From positions 1 to 29,164 of the forward strand of contig DJET01000082.1 in the NCBI GenBank assembly GCA_002431945.1: a DNA stretch of 29,164 bases, read 5' to 3'. This DNA is from Ruminococcaceae bacterium UBA5891. GTDB taxonomy: Bacteria > Bacillota > Clostridia > Oscillospirales > Acutalibacteraceae. Within the stretch, counting starts at the first letter, position 1, and the number at the start of each line of letters is the position of its first letter. Position numbers and translations under genes: made by a program. This document shows positions 6,937 to 14,201 of the stretch, piece after piece. The notes beneath the pieces are model-generated. The model had not been told where the DNA came from and ran no database searches. It was given only the letters and a program-made list of their open reading frames with translations.

Positions 6937-7598
6937 CGTTTTACTGCAATTTCGCCGGACTTTTTGTAAATGCTGTTTTCCGGTATTACGCCGCGAACCA
7001 TTGAAAGCGGATATATATTTGTGTTTTTGCCTATTATCGTGCCGGGGTTAAGCACAGAGCCGCAGCCTACCTCTACATAATCGCCGAGTACCGCGCCCAT
7101 TTTTTTAAGCCCCGTAGGCATTTTTTCATCGCCCGATTTTATAACTACAAGCGTTTTATCCGATTTAACGTTAGAGGTTATTGAGCCCGCGCCCATATGC
7201 GAGTGAAAGCCGAGTATCGAATCGCCCACATAATTGTAATGCGGTACCTGAACGGTGCCTATAAGCACAACGTTTTTAAGCTCTGTTGAATTGCCCACAA
7301 CGCAATCGTCGCCCACAAGCGCGTTGCCGCGTATGAACGCGCAGTGGCGCACCTCGGTGCGCTCGCCTATAATGCAGGGACCTGTTATGCTTGCGCTTGC
7401 AGCAACCCTTGCCGAGCGCGCTATCCAGATGTTTTCGCCCTTTTGCTCATATATATCGGGGTTAAGTGTCGGACCTATCCTTTTAATATAGTCGCTTATT
7501 TTTGCAAGCGCCTCGAACGGATAGATAACGCTGTTAAGCAGCTCGGACGCCAACGTATTATTCTCGCCGAATAATTCTTTTACGGTAATTCCTTTCAA
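6933..7598 (-). CDS. Left-handed beta-helix protein, GlmU-like sugar-nucleotide family
   Basis: A 221-residue protein made mostly of hexapeptide repeats ([LIV]-G-x4), running from about residue 55 to the C-terminus (GPCIIGER, GNALVGDD, GSITSN, GTIIGKN). It resembles proteins annotated as UDP-N-acetylglucosamine pyrophosphorylase-like that have only the acyltransferase-type helix and no uridylyltransferase domain. The exact reaction is unknown. The start is set at a TTG (7596-7598): an AAAGGGAG ribosome binding site lies seven bases upstream, and family members begin with the ITVKELF segment. The longer reading frame from ATG 7664 would need translation of the promoter itself (7633-7661). It is the first gene of the six-gene operon. 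Confidence 0.8.
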   Translation of the reverse strand: MKGITVKELFGENNTLASELLNSVIYPFEALAKISDYIKRIGPTLNPDIYEQKGENIWIARSARVAASASITGPCIIGERTEVRHCAFIRGNALVGDDCVVGNSTELKNVVLIGTVQVPHYNYVGDSILGFHSHMGAGSITSNVKSDKTLVVIKSGDEKMPTGLKKMGAVLGDYVEVGCGSVLNPGTIIGKNTNIYPLSMVRGVIPENSIYKKSGEIAVKR

Positions 7599-7632
7599 AA
7601 AAACACTCCCTTTAATATTACTGTACCACCTA

Positions 7633-7661
7633 ATTATATCAGCATTATGAATTTTTTTCAA
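7633..7661 (-). promoter_or_regulatory. Promoter of the galU-containing operon
   Basis: On the minus strand TTGAAA (7656-7661), a 17-base spacer and a perfect TATAAT (7633-7638). The expected transcription start is near 7626, which leaves a leader of about 27 bases before the TTG start. Confidence 0.82.
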
Positions 7662-7679
7662 CATTTTATATGTTAGGTA

Positions 7680-7708
7680 TTGTAAATTTAAAAAAAATGT
7701 GATAAAAT
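7680..7708 (+). promoter_or_regulatory. Promoter of the SRP RNA gene
   Basis: TTGTAA (7680-7685), a 17-base spacer and an extended -10, TGA-TAAAAT (7703-7708). It lies about 20 bases before the 5' helix of the RNA, and probably also drives dnaX and the genes behind it by readthrough. Confidence 0.72.
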
Positions 7709-7728
7709 ACCTTTACTGAAAAGAATTT

Positions 7729-7864
7729 GCGTATTCAAGCGTGCGAACGGGCGGGTCCTGTGCGACGGAGCGCCGCGAACCATGTCAGGCGGGGAACCGA
7801 GCAGCATTAAGCGGTTGTTTCCGTGCGCCGCAGTAAATCGGTTCGTTCGTACACTTGAGTACGT
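7729..7864 (+). ncRNA. ffs: Signal recognition particle RNA (4.5S-like)
   Basis: The conserved SRP domain is explicit: GTCAGG (7784-7789), a CGG-GGAA-CCG tetraloop hairpin, and AGCAGCATTAAG at about 7799-7810, forming the Ffh-binding asymmetric loops. Outside it the two arms pair over a long helix: about 7729-7748 pairs with about 7842-7864, with the complementary CTTGAGTACG segment at the 3' side and some G-U pairs. The total of roughly 135 bases is longer than the minimal bacterial form but lacks an obvious Alu domain. The position just before dnaX is the usual one in Bacillota. Ends are estimated from the helix and may be off by several bases. Confidence 0.93.
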
Positions 7865-7890
7865 AATTTTATTTTAAAGGCAGGTGCAAT

Positions 7891-9492
7891 ATGGCTTATC
7901 AGGCGCTTTACAGAAAATACAGGCCCAAAACATTTTCCGATGTTGTGGGGCAGGAGCATATTACAAACACGCTTAAAAACGAGCTTTCCAAGGGTAAGGC
8001 GGTACATGCCTATCTATTTACGGGAACAAGGGGTACCGGCAAAACAAGCTGTGCCAAAATACTTGCAAAGGCTGTAAACTGCCTTTCTCCCGAAAACGGC
8101 GATCCGTGCCTTAAATGCGAAAGCTGTCTTTCGGTGGAAAACGGCGAGAATACCGATATAGTTGAGATAGACGCCGCCTCCAACAACAGTGTGGACAGTA
8201 TCAGAGAGTTGCGCGACAGGGTGGCGTTTGCTCCTTCCTCTTCAAAATACCGCGTTTATATTATAGACGAGGTGCATATGCTTACCATAAGCGCCTTCAA
8301 CGCGCTTTTAAAAACGCTTGAGGAACCGCCCGAACATGTTATATTCATACTTGCCACAACCGAGGTGCACAAGCTCCCCGCAACCATATTATCGCGCTGT
8401 CAGCGGTTTGATTTTAAGCGTATTGAGCCCGATAAGATATGCGGCAGAATAAAATATGTGGCTTCAAACGAGGGGCTTAACATTACCGACGGTGCGGCGG
8501 CGCTTATAGCCGCCGCGGCAGACGGTGGAATGAGAGACGCGCTTTCTGTTTTGGATCTGTGCGCCTCAGCAGGAAACGATATAACCGAGGAAACGGTTGA
8601 AAAGGTTTGCGGTATGGCGGGCGGCGAGTATTTAAACGAGCTTACCGACTGTATTAAAAAACACGATACCGAGGCCGCTCTTATGCTTGCCGACCGTCTT
8701 TATAACAATTCGGTTGATATGCAGCGCCTTATAGGCGAGCTTACCTCGCATTACCGCGACCTTATGATAATTAAAACCGTAAAAAGCGGCAATAAACCTA
8801 TCGTTTGCTCCGCCGCAAAGCTTAAAAAGCTTGAAGAGCAGGCGGAGGATTATGATATAAGGGACATAATGCGCGCAATTTCGGTTTTGCAGGCGGCGGC
8901 AGGGCGTATGCAAAGCGGAAATCGTCGGTGCGAGGCGGAGCTTACGCTTTTAAAGCTGTGCGAGCCGCAGCTTTCGGGCGATATTGCTTCGCTTGAAAAA
9001 AGGGTTACATTGCTTGAACAGGGCGCTGTGAGAAGACCGCAGGCTGCCGCGGCAGAGCCTGAAAAAACGGAGCCTGAGACGCCGGCAGAGCCGGAATACG
9101 ACGATGAAATACCGCTGCCCGAACCGCCCGATGTTTCGGAAAATACCGCCGCCGCACAGAACACGGCGGAAGGCGTTTCTGCGGTGCCGGAGGCTCAGTG
9201 GAGCGAGATAATGCGCGTTGTAAAAACCACCTGCCCGTTAATACACGGCGTTTTAAACAATTCAAGGGCGTATATAAAGGGGCAGTATTTGCTTATAGAC
9301 GCACCGAACAGCCAGTTCCGTTCGCTAATAAACGGCAATAACGGATATTATAAAGACAGCATAAGAAAAGCCGCGCATACGGTACTTGGCGTTACCTATA
9401 AATTGGGACCGTATAAAGCGGCGCAAAAAAACGAAGAAAGCGATCCGCTGGCGGCGCTTGCGGATAAGCTTAAAAATTTTGAAATAAATTAA
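7891..9492 (+). CDS. dnaX: DNA polymerase III subunit gamma/tau
   Basis: A 533-residue clamp-loader ATPase. The N-terminal AAA+ domain has Walker A GTRGTGKT at residues 45-52. A zinc module follows, with cysteines near 64-85 (CLSPENGDPCLKCESC). Walker B is IIDEVHML near 127-134, and the sensor/SRC motif is ATTEVHKLPATILSRCQRF near 154-172. The clamp-loader collar follows, then a proline/glutamate-rich linker (about 385-430) and a C-terminal domain expected to contact the polymerase. No slippery A-run frameshift site was seen, so a single product is likely. It is the first protein gene behind ffs, followed 11 bases later by ybaB. Confidence 0.96.
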   Translation: MAYQALYRKYRPKTFSDVVGQEHITNTLKNELSKGKAVHAYLFTGTRGTGKTSCAKILAKAVNCLSPENGDPCLKCESCLSVENGENTDIVEIDAASNNSVDSIRELRDRVAFAPSSSKYRVYIIDEVHMLTISAFNALLKTLEEPPEHVIFILATTEVHKLPATILSRCQRFDFKRIEPDKICGRIKYVASNEGLNITDGAAALIAAAADGGMRDALSVLDLCASAGNDITEETVEKVCGMAGGEYLNELTDCIKKHDTEAALMLADRLYNNSVDMQRLIGELTSHYRDLMIIKTVKSGNKPIVCSAAKLKKLEEQAEDYDIRDIMRAISVLQAAAGRMQSGNRRCEAELTLLKLCEPQLSGDIASLEKRVTLLEQGAVRRPQAAAAEPEKTEPETPAEPEYDDEIPLPEPPDVSENTAAAQNTAEGVSAVPEAQWSEIMRVVKTTCPLIHGVLNNSRAYIKGQYLLIDAPNSQFRSLINGNNGYYKDSIRKAAHTVLGVTYKLGPYKAAQKNEESDPLAALADKLKNFEIN

Positions 9493-9503
9493 GGAGCAAA
9501 AAA

Positions 9504-9845
9504 ATGAAAGTAAGATTACCCGGTTCCGGCGGTGCCGGAAATATGCAGCAGATGTTAAAACAGGCGCAGAAAATGCAGCAGGATATGGCAGCTTTGCAGG
9601 AGGATATAGAACAGCGCGAATTTACCGCAGTATCGGGCGGAGGAGCCGTTTCGGTTACGGTAGACGGAAAGCACACCGTAAAGGAAATAAAAATAAAACC
9701 CGAAATTGTAGACCCCGACGATGTTGAAATGCTTGAGGACCTTATAACCGTTGCGGTGAACGAGGCTATTGCAAACGCGGTTAAAACCTCCGAAGATGAA
9801 ATGGGAGCCATCACCGGCGGACTTAATATGCCGGGGCTTTTTTAA
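9504..9845 (+). CDS. YbaB/EbfC nucleoid-associated protein
   Basis: A 113-residue small DNA-binding protein that acts as a dimer. After a short glycine-rich N-terminus (GSGGAGNMQQMLKQAQKMQQ) it shows the typical amphipathic helix, then the conserved GGG-x-V-x-V-x-V-DGK-x2-V-KEI-x-I-x-PE-x-V-DPDD-x-EMLEDL core (residues about 47-82). The C-terminal helix ends in ITGGLNMPGLF, also typical. The dnaX-ybaB-recR order is conserved across bacteria. Translation starts at ATG 9504 after AAGGAG. Confidence 0.95.
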   Translation: MKVRLPGSGGAGNMQQMLKQAQKMQQDMAALQEDIEQREFTAVSGGGAVSVTVDGKHTVKEIKIKPEIVDPDDVEMLEDLITVAVNEAIANAVKTSEDEMGAITGGLNMPGLF

Positions 9846-9868
9846 CGCGCGGCGGATAGGAGAACGGA

Positions 9869-10468
9869 ATGGCTAACGGAATAGTTCCGCTTACCGAGCT
9901 TATAGCTCAGTTTGAAAGACTGCCGGGTATCGGTAAAAAAACCGCTCAGCGCCTTGCCTTTAATATTTTGGAGCAGCCGCCCGAATACGCAGAAAAATTT
10001 GCTTCGGCACTGCTTAACGCACGCAAAAAAATACATTTTTGCAAGGTCTGCCAAGCCTTTACGGACGAAGAGATATGCAGTATATGCTCCGATGAAAAGC
10101 GGGACCGCTCGGTCATATGCGTTGTGGCGGAGCCTAAGGACGTTATGGCGTTTGAGCGCACACGCGAATTTACGGGGCTTTACCACGTTTTGCACGGGGT
10201 TATTTCGCCCCTTGACGGAATAGGACCGGACAGCCTGAGAATAAAAGAGCTTATGGCGCGGCTTGCTTCGGGCGAGGTTAAGGAAATTATAATGGCAACC
10301 AACCCAACGGTCGAGGGCGAGGCTACTTCAAGCTATATTTCGCGCCTTATAAAGCCTATGGGTATAAAGGTTACGCGCCTGGCTTACGGCATTCCCGTTG
10401 GGGGAGACCTTGAATACGCAGACGAATTTACATTGGCGCGCGCCTTAGAGGGAAGAAACGAAATATGA
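9869..10468 (+). CDS. recR: Recombination mediator RecR
   Basis: A 199-residue protein of the RecFOR pathway that helps load RecA on gapped DNA. It has a helix-hairpin-helix (LPGIGKKTAQRLAF, residues 15-28), a four-cysteine zinc finger (C54-x2-C57 ... C69-x2-C72 region, CKVCQAF ... ICSICSD), then a Toprim domain starting at VVAEPKDV, with the ATNPTVEGEAT signature near 143-153. Length is standard. An AGGAG site precedes the ATG by about nine bases. Its stop overlaps the next start by four bases. Confidence 0.97.
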   Translation: MANGIVPLTELIAQFERLPGIGKKTAQRLAFNILEQPPEYAEKFASALLNARKKIHFCKVCQAFTDEEICSICSDEKRDRSVICVVAEPKDVMAFERTREFTGLYHVLHGVISPLDGIGPDSLRIKELMARLASGEVKEIIMATNPTVEGEATSSYISRLIKPMGIKVTRLAYGIPVGGDLEYADEFTLARALEGRNEI

Positions 10469-10683
10469 CCGAGGAAAAAATAAAACGCATTAACGCCCTT
10501 GCAAAAAAGCAAAAAGCAGAGGGTCTTACAGAAGAAGAAAAAGCGGAGCAGCAGAAGCTGCGCCGCGAATATATAGACGCATATAAAAGAAGTCTTATTT
10601 CTCAGCTTGAAAACACCTATATTTTAGAGCCGGACGGCACAAAACGAAAGGTAACGCAAAAGCATGCGAATTCTGATAACTGA
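10465..10683 (+). CDS. DUF896 small protein (YnzC-like)
   Basis: A 72-residue charged helical protein. The sequence INALAKKQKAEGLTEEEKAEQ followed by L-R-x-EYI-x2-(Y/F)-K-x-S-L is the DUF896 signature, known from Bacillus YnzC/YaaQ-type proteins, which fold as a two-helix hairpin. The molecular role is unknown. It overlaps recR by four bases and the following dehydrogenase gene by 20 bases, so all three are co-translated from one message. Confidence 0.9.
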   Translation: MTEEKIKRINALAKKQKAEGLTEEEKAEQQKLRREYIDAYKRSLISQLENTYILEPDGTKRKVTQKHANSDN

Positions 10684-11614
10684 CTGCGCATCATTAACAT
10701 CGGGCGGCGATCTGTCGCTTGAGCCTTTAAAAAAATACGGCGAAATAACCGAATGCGGCAACATAAGCCGCACAGAGCTTTTAAAAGAGGTTGCTGATAA
10801 GGATATTGTGCTTTGCAATAAAACTGTTATTGACAGCGAGGTTATAAACGCCGCGCCGAATCTTAAATATATCGGCGTTTTTGCAACGGGGTATAACAAT
10901 ATAGATATTACGCTTGCAAAGCAAAGGGGCATTGCGGTGTGCAATGCGGGCAGCTACTCAACAAACGCGGTGGCGCAGCAGGTTATAGCCTATATACTTT
11001 TGCATTATACAAATATACCGCGGTATAACGAATTTGTTAAGGAGGGCGGGTGGAAACGCTCGCCTGTTTTTTCGCCGCTTGTATTTCCTACTGATGAGGT
11101 TGCAGGCAAAACGCTTGGTATAATAGGCTACGGCAATATAGGAAAAGCTGTTGAAAAGGCGGCGGAAGGCCTTAATATGAACGTGCTTGTTTACACAAGA
11201 ACCGTGCGTGAAAACGGCGTTACAAGGTTTACCGATTTTGATACGCTGCTTAAAAACAGCGATATTATAACGCTTCACTGCCCGTTAAACAAGCAAAGTG
11301 AAAATATGATGAATGAAGAAGCCTTTTCAAAATGCAAAAAGGGAGCTTTCTTTATAAACACCTCGCGCGGCGGCACGGTAGACGAAACTGCGCTTTTAAA
11401 CGCGCTTAAAAGCGGCAGGCTTTCGGGTGCGGCAATAGACGTTTTAAAAGAAGAGCCTATGAGCGAAGACTGCGTTTTGGCGGACGCACCAAATATAATA
11501 ATCACGCCGCATACGGCATGGGCACCGCTGAGTACGCGGAGAAGACTGCTTTCAATTACCTGTGAAAATATAGATTCTTTTTTAAACGGCAAAAGTAAGA
11601 ACAGAATTGTATAA
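10664..11614 (+). CDS. D-2-hydroxyacid dehydrogenase (glycerate dehydrogenase-like)
   Basis: A 316-residue NAD-dependent enzyme interconverting 2-keto and D-2-hydroxy acids. The Rossmann dinucleotide motif is GIIGYGNIG near residues 151-159. The catalytic triad is visible as R in NTSRGGTVDE (about 235), E in KEEP (about 263) and H in TPHTAWAP (about 284). The wording of the C-terminal H-x-A-W-A-P segment is typical of the glycerate/hydroxypyruvate reductase branch rather than lactate dehydrogenase. The substrate assignment is inference. The start at ATG 10664 lies inside the end of the DUF896 gene, with an AAAGG site 12 bases upstream. Confidence 0.88.
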   Translation: MRILITDCASLTSGGDLSLEPLKKYGEITECGNISRTELLKEVADKDIVLCNKTVIDSEVINAAPNLKYIGVFATGYNNIDITLAKQRGIAVCNAGSYSTNAVAQQVIAYILLHYTNIPRYNEFVKEGGWKRSPVFSPLVFPTDEVAGKTLGIIGYGNIGKAVEKAAEGLNMNVLVYTRTVRENGVTRFTDFDTLLKNSDIITLHCPLNKQSENMMNEEAFSKCKKGAFFINTSRGGTVDETALLNALKSGRLSGAAIDVLKEEPMSEDCVLADAPNIIITPHTAWAPLSTRRRLLSITCENIDSFLNGKSKNRIV

Positions 11615-11627
11615 AGAAGGCTAAGCT

Positions 11628-11789
11628 ATGAAAACGGTATTTAATTCGGCGCTTTTAATTGCGGGAGCTATAATATCAGCAAGCGATATAGGGTATGCTT
11701 ATTTCTATATCGGCATAGCGTTTATGGCGGCGGGAATTATTCTTCAGCTTTACCCTTATATAAAAAAGCTTTTAAATAAAATAAAATAA
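11628..11789 (+). CDS. 53-residue membrane peptide
   Basis: A short open frame with an AGAAGG ribosome binding site at 11615-11620 and an ATG at 11628, 13 bases behind the dehydrogenase stop. The predicted peptide has two hydrophobic stretches (residues about 5-20 and 22-43) and a lysine-rich C-terminus (YIKKLLNKIK), as expected for a small two-pass or hairpin membrane protein with a cytoplasmic tail. The family is unknown. The frame is complete, its codon choice (GCG, CTT, GGC) matches its neighbours, and it fills an otherwise empty gap. It ends only two bases from the convergent crp-like stop, and I see no terminator hairpin between the two. Confidence 0.6.
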   Translation: MKTVFNSALLIAGAIISASDIGYAYFYIGIAFMAAGIILQLYPYIKKLLNKIK

Positions 11790-11791
11790 TA

Positions 11792-12472
11792 TTAAAGCCA
11801 CTCCTCCGAATTAAGCGTATTGTTTAATTTAATATCGTTTTTTCGGTAATTTATCAGCCCGTCTCTTTGCATTTTGGAAAGCTCGGCGGAAAGTACGCTG
11901 CGGTCTACACCCAAATAATCCGCAAGCTGCTGTCGCGTAAACGGTATGTGAAATTCGCGGCTTTCGCTTTTTGCGGCTTGCCACGTAAGGTAAGACAGCA
12001 GCCTGCCGCGAACCGTTTTAGGCGCGGTGTGCATCATACGCGAGGAAAGCTTTAAATTCTTTTCCGCGGAAATTTGCAGCAGATTATGGATTATAATTCC
12101 GTGGTAGCCGCATGAGCTGCAGGCACCGTTTATAAGCTTGTTTATATCAAGAAAAAGTATTTTCGAGTTTTCGGCAGCAACCACGTCGCAAATCAGCTTT
12201 TTGTTAGGTATGGCGGCGTAGGTTTCGGCAAAAATCTCTCCCTTTGCTATGTGGCCGAATATATTGCTTGTACCGCAGTAAAAATTTACGGTGATATTTA
12301 CGCTGCCCTCTTCTACAAGACCGATTTCGGTAACGGTATTGCCTGCGCGGTATATTATCCCGCCCTTTTTAAATTCCTTTTCCGAAGCGTTAAGGCAGGA
12401 AAGGGCGTTTTTTATTTTTTCCGGCGGCATACCGCAAAAAAGCTTTGTTGAAGATAAAAATTCGTAGTTCAT
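11792..12472 (-). CDS. Crp/Fnr-family transcriptional regulator
   Basis: A 226-residue regulator. It has an N-terminal cyclic-nucleotide-type beta-barrel (about residues 12-115), a long dimer helix, and a C-terminal winged helix with the typical FTRQQLADYLGVDRSVLSAEL recognition region at about 178-198. A C118-x2-C121-x2-H segment before the dimer helix is notable and could bind metal or sense redox, but the ligand is not known. The ATG at 12470-12472 is preferred over an upstream in-frame TTG at 12481 because the GGTGA site (12483-12487) is correctly spaced only for the ATG. It is transcribed alone, divergent from the glycolipid unit, which makes that unit a possible target. Confidence 0.87.
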   Translation of the reverse strand: MNYEFLSSTKLFCGMPPEKIKNALSCLNASEKEFKKGGIIYRAGNTVTEIGLVEEGSVNITVNFYCGTSNIFGHIAKGEIFAETYAAIPNKKLICDVVAAENSKILFLDINKLINGACSSCGYHGIIIHNLLQISAEKNLKLSSRMMHTAPKTVRGRLLSYLTWQAAKSESREFHIPFTRQQLADYLGVDRSVLSAELSKMQRDGLINYRKNDIKLNNTLNSEEWL

Positions 12473-12492
12473 AATTAACAATCACCGTTATT

Positions 12493-12520
12493 ATTATACA
12501 CTATAATTTACAGACTTCAA
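12493..12520 (-). promoter_or_regulatory. Promoter of the Crp-like gene
   Basis: On the minus strand TTGAAG (12515-12520), a 16-base spacer and a perfect TATAAT (12493-12498). Confidence 0.65.
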
Positions 12521-12539
12521 TAACGGAAAAAGAAAACAG

Positions 12540-12568
12540 TTGATACTGCCGAAGTTTTATGTTATCAT
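12540..12568 (+). promoter_or_regulatory. Promoter of the glycolipid gene unit
   Basis: TTGATA (12540-12545), a 17-base spacer ending in an extended TGT, and TATCAT (12563-12568), 30 bases before the start codon at 12599. It is divergent from the Crp-like promoter, 20 bases away. Confidence 0.65.
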
Positions 12569-12598
12569 ATGGATATTGAATCCGAATAGGTGAAGTTG

Positions 12599-13096
12599 AT
12601 GAGATTTCTGATAAGCGTTATCTATGTGGCGGTTATAGGAATACTTGCCCATTATGTGGGCGAGTCGCTGCCGCGCGCATGGTTTAACGAGGAGGGCTTT
12701 CCTTATAAGCCGTTTTCTTTTGAAAAAAACGGCAAAATATACGAACGCCTCGGCATAAGAAAATGGAAGGCAAAGCTGCCCGATATGAGCCGCATAATGC
12801 GGGATATGCTTCCTAAAAAGGTTACGTTTGACGCAACGAGCGAAAGCGTCGGCGCGCTTATTAAGGAAACCTGCGTGGCGGAATTTATTCATAACAGTCT
12901 TAGCGTTTTATCGTTAGGCATATATTTTATATGGAAAAACTATATCGGTATAATACTTATACTGGTATTTTTATTCTGCAACACACCGTTTGTTTTAATA
13001 CAGCGTTATAACAGGCCGCATTTAGCGGCGCTTAAAAAAAGATTACTTAAAAGGGAGGCCGTGATAAACGGTGCGCTTACTGATACTGTCGTGTAA
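12599..13096 (+). CDS. CrtO-like glycosyl acyltransferase family membrane protein
   Basis: A 165-residue membrane protein. After an N-terminal helix it contains FEKNGKIYERLGIRKWKAKLPD, then an ETC-x-AE-x-x-H segment, two close hydrophobic helices, and N-TPFVLIQRYNRP. These are hallmarks of the family that includes staphylococcal CrtO (glycosyl-4,4'-diaponeurosporenoate acyltransferase). No carotenoid genes are present, so the acceptor here is probably another glycolipid; this is inference from the neighbours. The ATG at 12599 fits an AGGTGA site at 12588-12593; an upstream in-frame GTG at 12590 would lie inside that site. The 3' end overlaps the glycosyltransferase by 26 bases. Confidence 0.72.
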   Translation: MRFLISVIYVAVIGILAHYVGESLPRAWFNEEGFPYKPFSFEKNGKIYERLGIRKWKAKLPDMSRIMRDMLPKKVTFDATSESVGALIKETCVAEFIHNSLSVLSLGIYFIWKNYIGIILILVFLFCNTPFVLIQRYNRPHLAALKKRLLKREAVINGALTDTVV

Positions 13097-14201
13097 CACG
13101 GGCGAGGGGCATAACTCCGCCGCAAAGGCTATAAAGGAACGCTTTGTAAACGGCGGCTGGCAATGCGATATTAAGGACGCCCTGGCGTTTTGGTCGCCCG
13201 AAAAATCAAAGCTTATAAGTAAAGGTCACGTTTTTATATACCGTAAAATGCCGAAGCTTTTCGGCGTAAGCTACCGTTTTGAAGAAAATCATCCCCCTAA
13301 GGACGGGGACGATTCTTTAATATACGACCTTGTTACCAAAGGTTGCGAGGGGCTTTTCGAGTTTTTGGGGCAAAGCGATTACAACGCCGTTATCTGTACT
13401 CACGTTTTTTCGGCAATGATGATAACCGAGCTTAAAAAACGCTCTAAAATAAACATACCCTCATACTTTGTTGCAACCGATTATACCTGTTCGCCGGGCG
13501 TAAATCAAACCCTTTTAAACGCATATTTCATACCGCATAAAAGGCTTATACCCGAATTTGTCCAAAACGGAATACCGGTTTCAAAGCTTGTGCCTTCGGG
13601 TATACCGGTTAAAGACGCGTTTTATGAGGAATGCGATAAAGCAAGTGCTAAAAAGGAGCTCGGCTTGCCCGAAAACAAAAAAATAGTTTTGCTTATGTGC
13701 GGCAGTATGGGCTGCGGACCTATAAAAACGCTTGCAGAGGATCTGCCGCAGCAAATGCCGCAGGACGCGCTGCTTGTTGTTATTTGCGGCAGTAACGTAA
13801 AGCTTTTTAAATCGATTACCAAAAAACAGCTTTCCGAAAATACGCGCGTAATAGGCTATACAAGCAAAATGCCGCTTTATATGGACGCCGCGGATCTGAT
13901 TCTTACAAAGCCGGGCGGATTAAGCACTACCGAGGCGGCGGTCAAGGCGCTTCCTATGCTGTTTATAAATGCAGTTCCGGGGTGCGAAACGCGCAATATA
14001 GAATTTTTCTTAAACAACGGCTGTGCGGATATGCGCGATACCGATATTGAGCTGTGCGACGCGGTATGCGATTATCTTGAAAACCCCGAAAAGCTTAAGA
14101 AAATGTCGCGGCAAATAGCGGAAGAATTCGGCGGCTGCGCTTCTGAAAATATATATAATTATGTGTGTAAGGATGTAGACTGTTTATATGGTAGATTATA
14201 G
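13071..14201 (+). CDS. UgtP/MGDG-synthase-type glycosyltransferase
   Basis: A 376-residue peripheral membrane enzyme of the GT28 family that transfers a sugar from a UDP-sugar to diacylglycerol or a related lipid. The N-terminal acceptor half begins with the family signature LILSCNTGEGHNSAAKA (residues 4-20). The C-terminal donor half shows CGSMGCGP near 208 and KPGGLSTTEA near 280, the UDP-sugar site. A GTG start at 13071 is supported by alignment of the first residues with the family, although the GGGAGG site is 12 bases away. GalU elsewhere in the window makes the likely donor, UDP-glucose. It overlaps both neighbours. Confidence 0.88.
   Translation: MRLLILSCNTGEGHNSAAKAIKERFVNGGWQCDIKDALAFWSPEKSKLISKGHVFIYRKMPKLFGVSYRFEENHPPKDGDDSLIYDLVTKGCEGLFEFLGQSDYNAVICTHVFSAMMITELKKRSKINIPSYFVATDYTCSPGVNQTLLNAYFIPHKRLIPEFVQNGIPVSKLVPSGIPVKDAFYEECDKASAKKELGLPENKKIVLLMCGSMGCGPIKTLAEDLPQQMPQDALLVVICGSNVKLFKSITKKQLSENTRVIGYTSKMPLYMDAADLILTKPGGLSTTEAAVKALPMLFINAVPGCETRNIEFFLNNGCADMRDTDIELCDAVCDYLENPEKLKKMSRQIAEEFGGCASENIYNYVCKDVDCLYGRL

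Noticed and set aside
7807..8007. A 66-residue minus-strand frame across the SRP RNA and the dnaX start
   Set aside because: It overlaps a structured RNA gene and a well-supported coding start; nothing supports translation.
12600..13096. Carotenoid biosynthesis locus
   Set aside because: Only the CrtO-like acyltransferase is present; no phytoene synthase or desaturase-like gene lies in the window.
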